Source: Chryseobacterium sp. T16E-39 | GTDB lineage: Bacteria > Bacteroidota > Bacteroidia > Flavobacteriales > Weeksellaceae | Assembly (NCBI RefSeq): GCF_002216065.1 | Contig: NZ_CP022282.1 | Span: forward strand, 558,001-622,000 | DNA: 64,000 bases | Direction: 5' to 3' | Shown: positions 52,793-61,400 of the stretch, piece by piece | Layout of the letters: every line of letters begins with the position of its first letter | How positions within the stretch are numbered: the first letter of the stretch is position 1 | Translations under genes and position numbers: made by a program | Notes under the pieces: generated by a model | The model's database searches: none | The model's input: the letters and a program-made list of their open reading frames with translations, nothing else | What the model was told of the DNA's origin: nothing

Positions 52793-53740
52793 TTATAAAG
52801 TGATTTTTTCTCCTTGTACAGGGAAAATATATTTCATTTTTAAAGTATTTTTTTCTTTAAGCTGGGTTTTGATTTTTTCAATGTTATGATCCACCAGTTT
52901 TAAATGGGTAATGATTACAGGGACCTGGGCCAGTTTTCCAGGTTGACAGAAGCTATTCAGAACATTCAGCTCCTGTTCCAATAAATTCGGGGTAAGGTGG
53001 CCAAACAATGATTTATCCGGCTGTTCATTGGGAAAAGAAACTTCGATTAATATTCCTTTTAATTTTTGCTGATCTACATAAGGGGAAATCTGCTTCCACA
53101 GATTCTCCAGCTTATTGCTTTTTTCAATGCGGTCACTTCCGGTATCACCCAGATATAAGAGATAATCACCATCGTGTCTTACAAGAAATGCGGTACTCTC
53201 ATAGGGATTAACATGGCTGAGCGGAAAAGCAGTCACATTCATTTCGGTATCTGAAATAGGAATTTCTTTGCCTTCATCCAGACTGATCATCTTGTATTTG
53301 TTTAAACGGGGAGCTTCACCTGAATCTGTAAAATTGGCCCAGCTTTCCCATGAGAAATATTTATCAGTAATGATCTTTCCTACAGTGGGGAGCGTGTAAA
53401 CAGATTTTTTGGAATCATCCGGGCTGTTCAGGATCATTCCACTTACGTGATCCAGATGGGCATGGGAGATGAGGTAACCTTTGATATTCTGTTGTATCAC
53501 CTGTAAAGGAGGACTTTGCTTGAAATTTCCTTTCTCAATGGCTTTTTCAACTCCTGAACGGATGGTTCCCGCATCCAGAGCGATATAATTTTCAGAATTG
53601 ACAGGAGCAGCCATATAACTGGATAAATTACTCTCCTCTCCACCACCATAAATTCCTAAAGGAATCACCTTAAAACTATTTTGTGCTGAACAAATTGTCG
53701 CTGACAATATGATCGTCAGATTAAAAAAACGTTTTGTCAT
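52793..53740 (-). CDS. cpdP: Class II cyclic-nucleotide (cAMP) phosphodiesterase, periplasmic
   Basis: The 315-residue protein has a signal peptide (MTKRFFNLTIILSATICSAQ) and a metallo-beta-lactamase fold of the class II phosphodiesterase family. The metal-binding motif SHAHLDHVSG follows KGYLISH. Further ligands are in FPLSHVNPYES and LGDTGSD; ITHLK lies near the C-terminus. The family hydrolyses 3',5'-cAMP. An exported enzyme would act on external or periplasmic cyclic nucleotides, perhaps scavenging them with the nearby nucleotidase. That link is inference; I see no operon. Confidence 0.88.
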   Translation of the reverse strand: MTKRFFNLTIILSATICSAQNSFKVIPLGIYGGGEESNLSSYMAAPVNSENYIALDAGTIRSGVEKAIEKGNFKQSPPLQVIQQNIKGYLISHAHLDHVSGMILNSPDDSKKSVYTLPTVGKIITDKYFSWESWANFTDSGEAPRLNKYKMISLDEGKEIPISDTEMNVTAFPLSHVNPYESTAFLVRHDGDYLLYLGDTGSDRIEKSNKLENLWKQISPYVDQQKLKGILIEVSFPNEQPDKSLFGHLTPNLLEQELNVLNSFCQPGKLAQVPVIITHLKLVDHNIEKIKTQLKEKNTLKMKYIFPVQGEKITL

Positions 53741-53984
53741 ATCAAGTTAATGCTATTATATAAAAGAATTAATGAGGATACAAATTTAATTAAAAAGATC
53801 ATCCGATTTTCCAACCATTAATAGTTATCCGCTGTTCGGACTTTGTAATATCAGATTGTCAGATCTTAAAAATTACTATATCAAAGGAATTGCTGTAAAA
53901 GAGATCTGATAGATGAGAAAATACTGATCCTTATCCTCATTTTTATAAAATTATTTACAGTCAGCTACTGCCAATGAATAAATG

Positions 53985-53992
53985 TATATTTG
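53985..53992 (+). promoter_or_regulatory. Promoter -7 box of the gene at 54008
   Basis: TATATTTG matches TAnnTTTG, 15 bases before the chosen ATG. An in-frame TTG at 53990 lies inside this box and is therefore rejected as the start. Confidence 0.55.
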
Positions 53993-54007
53993 TTTTATTT
54001 TTTTGTT

Positions 54008-55006
54008 ATGAAAACATATTTATTAGCATTACTGATTGGTACGGGTTCATGGGTCTCTGCTCAGGATAATTTAATACCTTATAATAAAAACGGAGTGTTT
54101 GGATTATGTGATATTAAAGGGGATATTAAAGTAAAACCTCAATATTCTAACATTTCATTTTTTAATGAACGAACTGGAGGTTACATAATACGGAATTATG
54201 AGAAATATGGACTTATTAACAAACAATTAAAAGAGGTAATTCCCCCAAATTCTAGTGAACCTATTTTTTCTGCGGGAGAAAATCGTGTGGGTGCTGTAAT
54301 AGGGAACGAAATTATTTTTTACGATAAAAATAGCTTTCAAGAAGTAAAAAGACAGAAAATAGAACCGTCCAATCAGGAGCCTGGAATGCCTATTACAGCT
54401 CAGTATCCAGATAGGACAGGGCCTTCCCGAGAAGAAGTTATAGCTCTTTTCAAGAAGAAATACGGAAATAAATATAAAGCAGAACGCTTCAATGCTGTTT
54501 CAGCAAACGAAACCTATTTTGATTTAGAAGTTTTTGCAGAAGGTAAATCAAAATCGATTGGTTTGTTTTTGCCCAAGACAAATACCTTTTTATTGGATGA
54601 AGGAGATAATACCTACAGCTCAGCTGTCTGGATACCTTCAAAGAACTCTTACTATATTACTGTTATAGACACCACTAAGAGAAAATCTGTTATTACAGAA
54701 GATAAAAAAGTGATTTTCGAGCCAAAAGAATATAAGCGTCTTTACGTAATGCCTACTTATATCGGGTACAGTGAACCCAATGAATCCAGTGATAAAGCTG
54801 CAAATTACTATATTATTAATTCTGGAAAAGCAATTAAAAATCAATTTAGTGATTTCAGGTCTTCAGGTTTACTTACTGTCGATGGTAAGGGTTTTCAAGT
54901 GTTTTCTGCAGACATAGAGAATCCGGACCTTCATAAAAGTCAAAAAATATATATTGGTGAAAATGGAGAACAGTACTTTGAAGTAGATTTCAAATATGGC
55001 AATTAA
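54008..55006 (+). CDS. Exported protein with WG-repeat-like N-terminus
   Basis: I choose ATG 54008 because it starts a normal signal peptide (MKTYLLALLIGTGSWVSAQ) and follows the promoter; this gives 332 residues. Just after the signal, IPYNKNGVFGLCDIKGDIKVKPQYSNISFFNE and NYEKYGLINKQLKEVIPP are two WG/KWG-like repeats, short beta motifs found in exported Bacteroidota proteins of unknown function. The rest (AVSANETYFDLEVFAEG, SVITEDKKVIFEPKEYKRLYV) is probably beta-rich. I recognise no catalytic site. Confidence 0.7.
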   Translation: MKTYLLALLIGTGSWVSAQDNLIPYNKNGVFGLCDIKGDIKVKPQYSNISFFNERTGGYIIRNYEKYGLINKQLKEVIPPNSSEPIFSAGENRVGAVIGNEIIFYDKNSFQEVKRQKIEPSNQEPGMPITAQYPDRTGPSREEVIALFKKKYGNKYKAERFNAVSANETYFDLEVFAEGKSKSIGLFLPKTNTFLLDEGDNTYSSAVWIPSKNSYYITVIDTTKRKSVITEDKKVIFEPKEYKRLYVMPTYIGYSEPNESSDKAANYYIINSGKAIKNQFSDFRSSGLLTVDGKGFQVFSADIENPDLHKSQKIYIGENGEQYFEVDFKYGN

Positions 55007-55424
55007 CCCTTTTATACAGAAAGTCTATTCCTTGTAGGCTAAGGTATATGGTTTGCGTATTATTTTGCTATGAAAATTTATAGTTCAAGATATAATCCCT
55101 CAGGTTGAGGGATTTTTTTTGCTTTGAATAGTACAGTTTTCTTTTCAGCTTTTTACAATCCTTTCAATTATACTTTTATCTATTTTCTGGATTTTGTTAA
55201 TTAAAAAAACAGTAAGAAATCCCACTTGCAGTATAGTGTCTTCTTTTTATTTACCTATTGATAATCAGTATTGTAATAACTTAATAAATATTTTTTTCGG
55301 TTTTGATTTTTTGTATTAATATAATTTGTATTATTGTTTAATTATAATTCACCTACAGATGAATTATAATTTTAACTATTTAAAAACTAAAAATCATCTC
55401 ATATTAATCAAAAAAACTTCAATT
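55007..55424 (+). terminator. Intergenic region with an intrinsic terminator at 55094-55120
   Basis: The hairpin AATCCCTCA / TGAGGGATT followed by eight Ts closes the WG-protein gene. The remaining 300 bases are very AT-rich, with no supported open frame. Near 55335 the sequence TATAATTTG resembles a -7 box with one extra base, which could serve the epimerase gene. Confidence 0.7.
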
Positions 55425-56399
55425 ATGAAAAAAATCGCCATCACAGGTGGTAGTGGATTTGTTGGTTCTGCTATTTACAGAGAATGCCTTAAAAGGAATG
55501 ATTCCCAAATCTTTTTATTTGACAAGACAAAGCCGGATTATATCCTTCCCAACAATGTTTCCTGGGTTGAATGTGATACGACAGATTTTAATCTGGTAAA
55601 AAAATGTTTAACCGAAATTAACCCTGATCATATTTATCTTATCGCTGGTGTTCTCGGAACAACTGAACTTAATTTTCACCCATTAAAAGCTGTACAAAAT
55701 AACAGTGTTGGCATTTCCACATTTATTGAGGTTTTGCTTACCATGGAAAAGAAACCCAGATTATTCTATGTGACCAAGCCAAATGTTTGGGAGAATATGT
55801 ATACCATTACAAAAGAAAACGCAGAGCGCATCATTAAACTATATATGAAAGAGTATGCGATTGAAGGATGTATTCATAAATGGTTCAATGCGTATGGACC
55901 TGGGCAGCATACACATCCTATCAGAAAGGCGGTCCCTTATTTTATTTTAAATGCCCTGCACGGTAAGCCTCTTGAAATATGGGGAAATGGAAAGCAAACC
56001 GTTGATCTTATCCATATTGAAGATATCGCATATCTTGCTGTTGAGGCCATGAATAAAGAAGTATGTACTAATGAGAATGTGGTTGACATAGGAACCGGAG
56101 TATCGGTGACCGTAGAAGATCTGGCAAAGCTGATTATTAAATTAACAGGTTCTTCTTCTGATATTGTGTATAAGAACATGAGAGCCGGTGAGGTGGAAGA
56201 AACTATTTTGGTTGCCAATACAACAGGAATTGATAATCACATTGTATCCAATTACAAGTTTAAGGATCTGGAAAAAGGAATGAAAGATACCATTGAATAT
56301 TATCGAAATGTATCTGATGAACACAAAGAATCCTTCTTTACTTACTATAACAGTAATCAACATGAAAAGTATTATTCTCATTCTGGGAGCGCCCAATGA
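55425..56399 (+). CDS. NAD-dependent epimerase/dehydratase (extended SDR)
   Basis: I start at ATG 55425 (MKKIAITGGSGFVGS), because an in-frame upstream start would place 33 unrelated residues before the nucleotide-binding loop. The 324-residue protein has the Rossmann motif GGSGFVGS, the catalytic Tyr-x-x-x-Lys in YTITKENAER, and sugar-nucleotide features WFNAYGPGQHTHP and GNGKQTVDLIHIEDIA. It probably epimerises or dehydrates a nucleotide sugar for surface polysaccharide. Its last 38 bases overlap the YdcF-like gene, so the two are coupled. Confidence 0.87.
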   Translation: MKKIAITGGSGFVGSAIYRECLKRNDSQIFLFDKTKPDYILPNNVSWVECDTTDFNLVKKCLTEINPDHIYLIAGVLGTTELNFHPLKAVQNNSVGISTFIEVLLTMEKKPRLFYVTKPNVWENMYTITKENAERIIKLYMKEYAIEGCIHKWFNAYGPGQHTHPIRKAVPYFILNALHGKPLEIWGNGKQTVDLIHIEDIAYLAVEAMNKEVCTNENVVDIGTGVSVTVEDLAKLIIKLTGSSSDIVYKNMRAGEVEETILVANTTGIDNHIVSNYKFKDLEKGMKDTIEYYRNVSDEHKESFFTYYNSNQHEKYYSHSGSAQ

Positions 56400-56871
56400 T
56401 GCAAACGGAAATCTAAGCACAACAGCAATTGACCGATTGAATGCTGCTTATGAACTTTATCAAAAAGATAAAAAATTAAGTTTTTTATGCTCCGGTGGGT
56501 TTGGTGAACACTTTAATACATCACATTTGCCTCATGCCCACTATGCAAAGGAGTATCTTATTAAAAAAGGAGCCTGCGGAAATGATTTTTTGCCCCATTT
56601 GATCACTTCAAATACAGTTGATGATTTCAGAAAGGCAATTCCAATACTCACAGAAATAGATCCGGAAGTCATTTATGTGGTTACCTCTGATTTTCATGTG
56701 GCAAGGGCAAAGATGATCTTTAATATCGTGACCCAGAACAAGGAGATCAATAAAAAAACAGTCTTTATTTATGCTCAGTCATCGCATGCTTCCGGTGAAC
56801 TTAAAAGGTTGGAAGAGCATGAAAATAAAGCGATTAAAGTTCTAATCAACAACAATTTTACTTTGTATTAA
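56362..56871 (+). CDS. YdcF/ElyC-SanA family protein (DUF218)
   Basis: I choose ATG 56362 (MKSIILILGAPNDANGNLST), which begins the DUF218 fold directly; an upstream in-frame ATG would extend the overlap with the epimerase. The 169-residue protein carries LCSGGFGEHF, SNTVDDFRKAIPILTE and YVVTSDFHVARAKMIF, the conserved core of the family. Members such as ElyC and SanA relate to envelope polysaccharide integrity, consistent with the coupled epimerase gene, but activity is not established. It lacks the N-terminal membrane helix of SanA and so should be cytosolic. Confidence 0.8.
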   Translation: MKSIILILGAPNDANGNLSTTAIDRLNAAYELYQKDKKLSFLCSGGFGEHFNTSHLPHAHYAKEYLIKKGACGNDFLPHLITSNTVDDFRKAIPILTEIDPEVIYVVTSDFHVARAKMIFNIVTQNKEINKKTVFIYAQSSHASGELKRLEEHENKAIKVLINNNFTLY

Positions 56872-56904
56872 AATAAACGTTTTTGCTTTTTTATGATAGT
56901 TATT

Positions 56905-56935
56905 AGGCCTCTTGTTTGTATGAGAGGCTTTTATA
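56905..56935 (+). terminator. Intrinsic terminator of the epimerase-YdcF unit
   Basis: The stem AGGCCTCT / AGAGGCTT has one G-T pair and a loop of about 12 bases; a short T-rich tail follows. Confidence 0.65.
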
Positions 56936-57039
56936 TAATGATATTTAGAGGATATGTATGAAAAGTATTTTATCATTAATTATAATCACTAATAAGAGAT
57001 ATATTTTTATATTTGCTAATTATATAAATAAATTATTTT

Positions 57040-57564
57040 ATGAAAACAAACCTTTTATTAATTGGTGCTTTAATCGCTATCCTATTTTCTACTAGTTGTT
57101 CTAACGATTCAATAAGTACCGACGATGTTGTTGGAAAAGAAGCTAACAAATCAAAACTTATTCATGGTCAGGCAAAATTTGATTTTGAAGGAAAATTTCT
57201 GAAAGTTACACAAAATGGGACTGTGTTCTATATGTGGGGCTATAGAGGAAAGTTAAGACATATTGATTCACAAGCCACTTGGGATGGTCTATTCTCATCA
57301 AAACCATTTACATTTGAGGTTAATAGTTTTGCTGAAGCTACTGAAAGAACTGGTTATTCAATTGGCAATCCATTATTTATTGATAATGGTCTGGTTCGTT
57401 ATGTACCAACAGGGAGAGTTTATTTTAGAGAAGGAAATAAACTAGTTTATATTACTAGTGAAGCTGCATTTAACAGATATCATTTTAGTTGGGATGCTGT
57501 ACAAAATATCAATTCTTTTGATGGCTTAGAATATACACCTTTTGATGACTTAAGTTGGAATTAA
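57040..57564 (+). CDS. Lipoprotein of unknown function
   Basis: The 174-residue protein has a lipoprotein signal (MKTNLLLIGALIAILFSTSC, lipidated Cys20). The mature part has two similar segments: GTVFYMWGYRGKLRHIDSQATWDGL and GNKLVYITSEAAFNRYHFSWDAV. They recall the YL-hydrophobic-KRHI-x-x-xxTF repeats seen in many exported proteins, whose role is unknown. No enzyme motif is present. It is monocistronic with a UUCG-looped terminator. Confidence 0.75.
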   Translation: MKTNLLLIGALIAILFSTSCSNDSISTDDVVGKEANKSKLIHGQAKFDFEGKFLKVTQNGTVFYMWGYRGKLRHIDSQATWDGLFSSKPFTFEVNSFAEATERTGYSIGNPLFIDNGLVRYVPTGRVYFREGNKLVYITSEAAFNRYHFSWDAVQNINSFDGLEYTPFDDLSWN

Positions 57565-57589
57565 ACTTTAGTGTATTTTAACTATTTAT

Positions 57590-57614
57590 AGCCTGTCTTC
57601 GGATAGGCTTTTTT
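57590..57614 (+). terminator. Intrinsic terminator with UUCG tetraloop
   Basis: The stem AGCCTGTC / GATAGGCT is closed by the stable loop TTCG and followed by six Ts. Confidence 0.85.
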
Positions 57615-57633
57615 AATTAGCAACTACCAATTG

Positions 57634-57705
57634 TAGCCCCACCAGGGATCGAACCTGGATCTAAAGTTTAGGAAACTTTTATTCTATCCATTGAACTATG
57701 AGGCC
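57634..57705 (-). tRNA. tRNA-Arg (anticodon CCT)
   Basis: On the minus strand the 72-base sequence folds as a cloverleaf. The acceptor is GGCCTCA with TGGGGCT (one G-T pair at each of two positions). The anticodon stem AAAGT/ACTTT encloses loop TTCCTAA, with anticodon CCT at 57670-57672. The T arm is CCAGG-TTCGATC-CCTGG. CCA is not encoded, as is usual in Bacteroidota. Confidence 0.93.
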
Positions 57706-57782
57706 TCTTTCATTCAAATATATTAATATCATTTAAAAAACAGACTATATAAGGTACATTTTCTGGTTGTAAAATAACAATT

Positions 57783-57858
57783 CCATTTTGGCTACATCAA
57801 TACCCATTTTGGCAACTCTAAGCTTTTTGGAACGACGGACATTTGTATTGTAATTTTA
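57783..57858 (+). promoter_or_regulatory. Promoter and candidate AraC operator of the SDR gene
   Basis: CCATTTTGGC occurs twice, at 57783-57792 and 57804-57813, exactly 21 bases apart. Spacing of two helical turns is typical of AraC/XylS direct-repeat sites, and each half also contains a CCA-TTT-TGG dyad. A -33 TTTG (57826-57829) and a -7 box TAATTTTA (57851-57858) follow, so the repeats sit just upstream of the promoter, where an activator would bind. The AraC-type gene at 58744 is the obvious candidate. Confidence 0.65.
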
Positions 57859-57870
57859 ATACAACAAAAA

Positions 57871-58668
57871 ATGAAAACAATTTTTATAACAGGTGCCTCT
57901 ACAGGACTTGGAAAAACAACCGCTAAATTATTTCAAAGCAGAGGATGGAATGTAATTGCTACAATGAGAAATCCAGAAGCTGAAACCGAACTTCAAACAT
58001 TAGACAATGTAACCTTGCTTCCATTAGATGTGACGAACCCTGAGCAGATCAAATCAACAGTAAAAAATGCCCTTGAGATTAGTGATATCGATTTAGTCTT
58101 TAATAATGCAGGCTACGGGTTAATCGGGCCTTTGGAAGCTTTAACGGATGATCAAATCGTTAAACAATTAAATACCAATTTATTAGGGGTTATCCGTGTG
58201 ACCCAGGCTTTTATTCCTTATTTCAGAGAAAAAAGAGAAGGGATGTTTATCACAACGACTTCTATCGGTGGATTAATTGCTTTCCCATTAGGATCTACTT
58301 ACCATGCTACCAAATGGGCATTGGAAGGATGGAGCGAAAGTCTTGCCTTTGAACTGAATACTTTTGGAGTGGATATAAAAACAGTATCTCCTGGTGGGAT
58401 CAAGACCGACTTTATCAGCCGTTCCCTGGATATGGGTACACAACCGGAGTATGAACCTATGATCAATAAGATGTTCTCCAATACTGAAGTAATGATGGAA
58501 GGGGCTTCTGAACCTGAGCTGATTGCTGAAGTGGTATATGAAGCAGCAACAGACGGTAAAAAACAATTGAGATATGTTGCAGGCGCAGATGCTAATGCAT
58601 TATATGCACAACGTCTTGAGTTGGGAGCAGAAGCATTCAGAGAACAATTCGGAAAGCAGTTTATCTAA
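57871..58668 (+). CDS. SDR family oxidoreductase
   Basis: The 265-residue classical short-chain dehydrogenase has TGASTGLG (cofactor loop) at 6-13, NNAGYG, the catalytic Ser in TTSIGG, and YHATKWALEGWSESL with the Tyr-x-x-x-Lys pair. The basic residues near the second strand (ATMRNPEAE) suggest NADP(H). The substrate is unknown. Its partner is the AraC-type regulator 75 bases downstream, past a terminator. Confidence 0.92.
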   Translation: MKTIFITGASTGLGKTTAKLFQSRGWNVIATMRNPEAETELQTLDNVTLLPLDVTNPEQIKSTVKNALEISDIDLVFNNAGYGLIGPLEALTDDQIVKQLNTNLLGVIRVTQAFIPYFREKREGMFITTTSIGGLIAFPLGSTYHATKWALEGWSESLAFELNTFGVDIKTVSPGGIKTDFISRSLDMGTQPEYEPMINKMFSNTEVMMEGASEPELIAEVVYEAATDGKKQLRYVAGADANALYAQRLELGAEAFREQFGKQFI

Positions 58669-58679
58669 AATCTATCTAA

Positions 58680-58713
58680 AAACAGCACAAATGTGAAAGA
58701 ACTTGTGCTGTTT
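58680..58713 (+). terminator. Intrinsic terminator of the SDR gene
   Basis: The perfect 11-bp stem AAACAGCACAA / TTGTGCTGTTT has a 12-base loop; Ts follow. Confidence 0.85.
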
Positions 58714-58743
58714 TTAACCTAAAATAATTCATACATTTATATT

Positions 58744-59658
58744 ATGGAAAAGAAAGATAATGCTCCTTTTAAAATCTCATCCATATCCGAGCTGCATCAG
58801 ATATTGAATGTTTCAAAACCTTTACATCCATTGATCAGTCTGGTTGATAACAGGGCAATGAGCGTTAATAAAGAAATGCTCAACCGGAATTTTGTTTTAA
58901 ATTTTTATAAAATTTCCTACAAATTTTCTGAGAATGGTAAAATGGGATATGGTCAGGGTTATTATGACTTTAATGAAGGCGGAATGATGTTCACTGCTCC
59001 TAATCAGATTCTGTCTACTGAAGAGAATGCAGAATATCATGGCTATACCTTGTTTATACATCCGGATTTTATAAGAAACTATTCCCTTGCAAAGAATATT
59101 AAAAAGTATGGTTTCTTTTCCTATGATACCAATGAAGCGCTGCATTTATCTGATAAAGAAAAGAACCTTATCGTAGGGCTTTTGGATAATATTCAGGGCG
59201 AACTTAATACGGCTATCGATGAAATCAGTCAGGATGTGATCATCTCTTATATAGAAGTGTTACTGAATTACAGCAATAGATTTTATAAGCGACAGTTTAT
59301 AACCCGTAAATCGGTGAACAGCGATCTGCTATCCAAAATGGAATATCTTCTGAATAATTACTTTGATGAACAGGAAACTTTGAACAAGGGTGTTCCGACA
59401 GTAGAATTTTTGGCATCAGAACTGAATCTTTCTCCACACTACTTAAGTGATATGCTTCGTAATCTTACCGGGCAAAATGCTCAGCAGCATATCCACACAA
59501 AACTGATTGAAAAAGCAAAAGAGTATCTCACTACAACGGGTCTCTCTGTTGCAGAGATAGCCTATCAGCTGGGATTTGAACATTCACAGTCTTTTAATAA
59601 ATTATTCAAAAAGAAGACGAATACCACACCGTTACTCTTTAAACAGTCTTTCAATTAG
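58744..59658 (+). CDS. AraC family transcriptional regulator, SDR-associated
   Basis: The 304-residue protein has an N-terminal sensing domain typical of Bacteroidota AraC members (FVLNFYKISYKFSENGKMGYGQGYYDFNEGGMMFTAPNQIL). Its C-terminal double helix-turn-helix occupies about 200-302 (VPTVEFLASELNLSPHYLSDMLRNLTGQNAQQHIHTKLI, then VAEIAYQLGFEHSQSFNKLFKKKTNTTPLLF). SDR plus AraC is a common redox- or aldehyde-responsive pair in this phylum; the inducer is unknown. Confidence 0.9.
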   Translation: MEKKDNAPFKISSISELHQILNVSKPLHPLISLVDNRAMSVNKEMLNRNFVLNFYKISYKFSENGKMGYGQGYYDFNEGGMMFTAPNQILSTEENAEYHGYTLFIHPDFIRNYSLAKNIKKYGFFSYDTNEALHLSDKEKNLIVGLLDNIQGELNTAIDEISQDVIISYIEVLLNYSNRFYKRQFITRKSVNSDLLSKMEYLLNNYFDEQETLNKGVPTVEFLASELNLSPHYLSDMLRNLTGQNAQQHIHTKLIEKAKEYLTTTGLSVAEIAYQLGFEHSQSFNKLFKKKTNTTPLLFKQSFN

Positions 59659-59695
59659 CATCTAAAATAAGGAAGACATAAAAAATATTAATTAA

Positions 59696-60268
59696 TTACG
59701 GTATGTCATTTAAATCATTAATATGATTTAAAATAAATGCTGCTCTTTTTTCAACGGAATCTAAAGGCACATCTACAACCTGATAACCATAAATAGAGTA
59801 GGTGTTTTTCATGCTGCTATAGGTTTCAAAAGCTTCTTCCCATGTTTGCTTTCTTTCTGCGTCGGTTTCATAAATTTCGGGCCATGGAGGAAGAATAAAG
59901 ACAGTTGGATTATATTGATGGGTATCCACAATATTTTTCATCTCATTAGAAATTGCTAAACCTATCATATCAGCATAGCAATAGGCATCAATAATCCCGC
60001 GATCAAAGAAGATGAGGTTATTTTGATCCTGTGAAATGTTTTTAAAACTATTTACAGATGTATTGATCATAAGATGGGTGTAGAGTTCTTTATCTCTCCA
60101 CGGTAGCCCTTCACCATTACTTTGCATCTGTTCTTTTATGATTTGCCTGGCATCTTCGTCTACGGTCCGATAGCCCATTTTTTCAAGTTGTTTCAGAAGT
60201 GTTGTTTTTCCAACACCAGGTCCTCCTGTAATAATATAAAAATTGTTCTTCTGATTCTTCATTACCAT
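59696..60268 (-). CDS. AAA/P-loop ATPase or kinase-like protein
   Basis: The 190-residue protein has a P-loop GGPGVGKTT at about 15-23, then VDEDARQIIKEQ and NLIFFDRGIIDAYCYADMIGLA (Walker B-like, FFDRG). This matches the small AAA_28 or thymidylate/adenylate-kinase-like P-loop proteins whose substrate is unknown. An alternative start is the Met two codons in (60262). It follows the GlxA-type gene on the minus strand with 27 bases between, so they may share a transcript. Confidence 0.8.
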   Translation of the reverse strand: MVMKNQKNNFYIITGGPGVGKTTLLKQLEKMGYRTVDEDARQIIKEQMQSNGEGLPWRDKELYTHLMINTSVNSFKNISQDQNNLIFFDRGIIDAYCYADMIGLAISNEMKNIVDTHQYNPTVFILPPWPEIYETDAERKQTWEEAFETYSSMKNTYSIYGYQVVDVPLDSVEKRAAFILNHINDLNDIP

Positions 60269-60295
60269 ATTAAAAAGTTCTTTGCAGGAATTTTT

Positions 60296-61282
60296 TTATA
60301 ACAGTTCCTGGCTTTTGTATCTGTTTCTATAATCTATAGGAGTCAGGCCCGTAATTCTTTTGAATACGGTTCTGAAAGATTTAAGATCATTGTAGCCTAT
60401 ACTGTAAGTGACATCAGCGATATTGGTTTCTCCGGCTTCGAGAGCCTTTTTGGCAGCTTCTACTTTTACCCGTTGTATATATTCTGTGGGATTCAGTGAG
60501 GTCGCATTTTTAAAGCGGCGGATGAAATTCCTCCTGCTCATATTCACCTGGTTGGCAATCTGCTCCACAGAGAGCTCTGTAGTAAATTCTTTTTCTATAT
60601 AACTCTGTGCCTTATGAATGTCGTTATCATCATGACGGCGCTGACCTGAGAATATTGTAAAGACATTTTGGGAAGTCCTTCCATAATCTAATGCGTAATA
60701 TTTGCTTAAAGATACAGATATTTCCTTACCACAGTTTTTTTCTATAAAATACAATACGGCATTCAGGGAAGAGAACCCTCCACCACCGGTAATGATTGCT
60801 TTTGAATGAGTAACCACATGATCAGGTTTAAAATCAATTAATGGATATCTCTGCTCAAGATCTTCCATTGCATCCCAATGGGAAGTGGCAGGCATATGGT
60901 CGAGAAGTCCACTTTCAGCTAAGAAATAAGCACCGGTACAAAGGCTGATGATTTCAGCTTTTTGCTTATATTTTTCTTTGATCCAGTCAACCAGTTTATA
61001 GTTCTTTAATAATAGGGTACGAATATCTTCTGATCCTGCTTTTATGGGAGGGACAATCACAACATCTGTGTCAAATTGTTCAGATAGTGTTTTGCTGCAG
61101 GTAAACTGCATATGAAGACTTGATTGTACATTGTTGAGATCTATACCGATAAGTTCGATATCGAAGGGAGGAGGAAATCCTTTTACGATGGCTGCATCAT
61201 TAGCGCTGGAAAGCAATGCCGTTGTCGTAGAAATAGCTGTAGGCATTGCATCTTCATATACAAGTATTGAAATATGTTTCAT
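60296..61282 (-). CDS. GlxA-type AraC family regulator with DJ-1/PfpI-like N-terminus
   Basis: The 328-residue protein has a DJ-1/PfpI-like amidotransferase domain (residues about 1-185: ISILVYEDAMPTAISTTTALL, ISLCTGAYFLAESGLLDHMPATSHWDAMEDL) in which Cys of SLCTGAYF is at the nucleophile elbow. AraC helix-turn-helix motifs follow at about 220-320 (EFTTELSVEQIANQVNMSRRNFIRRFKNATSLNPTEYI, then ADVTYSIGYNDLKSFRTVFKRITGLTPIDYR). In GlxA-type regulators the first domain senses a small molecule. It is divergent from the DUF1569 gene. Confidence 0.92.
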   Translation of the reverse strand: MKHISILVYEDAMPTAISTTTALLSSANDAAIVKGFPPPFDIELIGIDLNNVQSSLHMQFTCSKTLSEQFDTDVVIVPPIKAGSEDIRTLLLKNYKLVDWIKEKYKQKAEIISLCTGAYFLAESGLLDHMPATSHWDAMEDLEQRYPLIDFKPDHVVTHSKAIITGGGGFSSLNAVLYFIEKNCGKEISVSLSKYYALDYGRTSQNVFTIFSGQRRHDDNDIHKAQSYIEKEFTTELSVEQIANQVNMSRRNFIRRFKNATSLNPTEYIQRVKVEAAKKALEAGETNIADVTYSIGYNDLKSFRTVFKRITGLTPIDYRNRYKSQELL

Positions 61283-61301
61283 GGATCGTGAGTTGGTATA
61301 T

Positions 61302-61309
61302 CAAAATTA
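61302..61309 (-). promoter_or_regulatory. Promoter -7 box of the GlxA-type gene
   Basis: On the minus strand TAATTTTG (complement of 61302-61309) matches TAnnTTTG, 19 bases before the start codon. Confidence 0.5.
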
Positions 61310-61400
61310 CATAATAAATGGCACAAACTACACTGTTGATTGTCATTTATACGTTGTCTGCCTCTTTTGGAAAGTCTCTAATTTTACATAAAAATAAGTT

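Noticed and set aside
53990..54007. TTG start of the WG-repeat protein at 53990
   Set aside because: The codon lies inside the -7 promoter box, and the ATG at 54008 begins a clean signal peptide.
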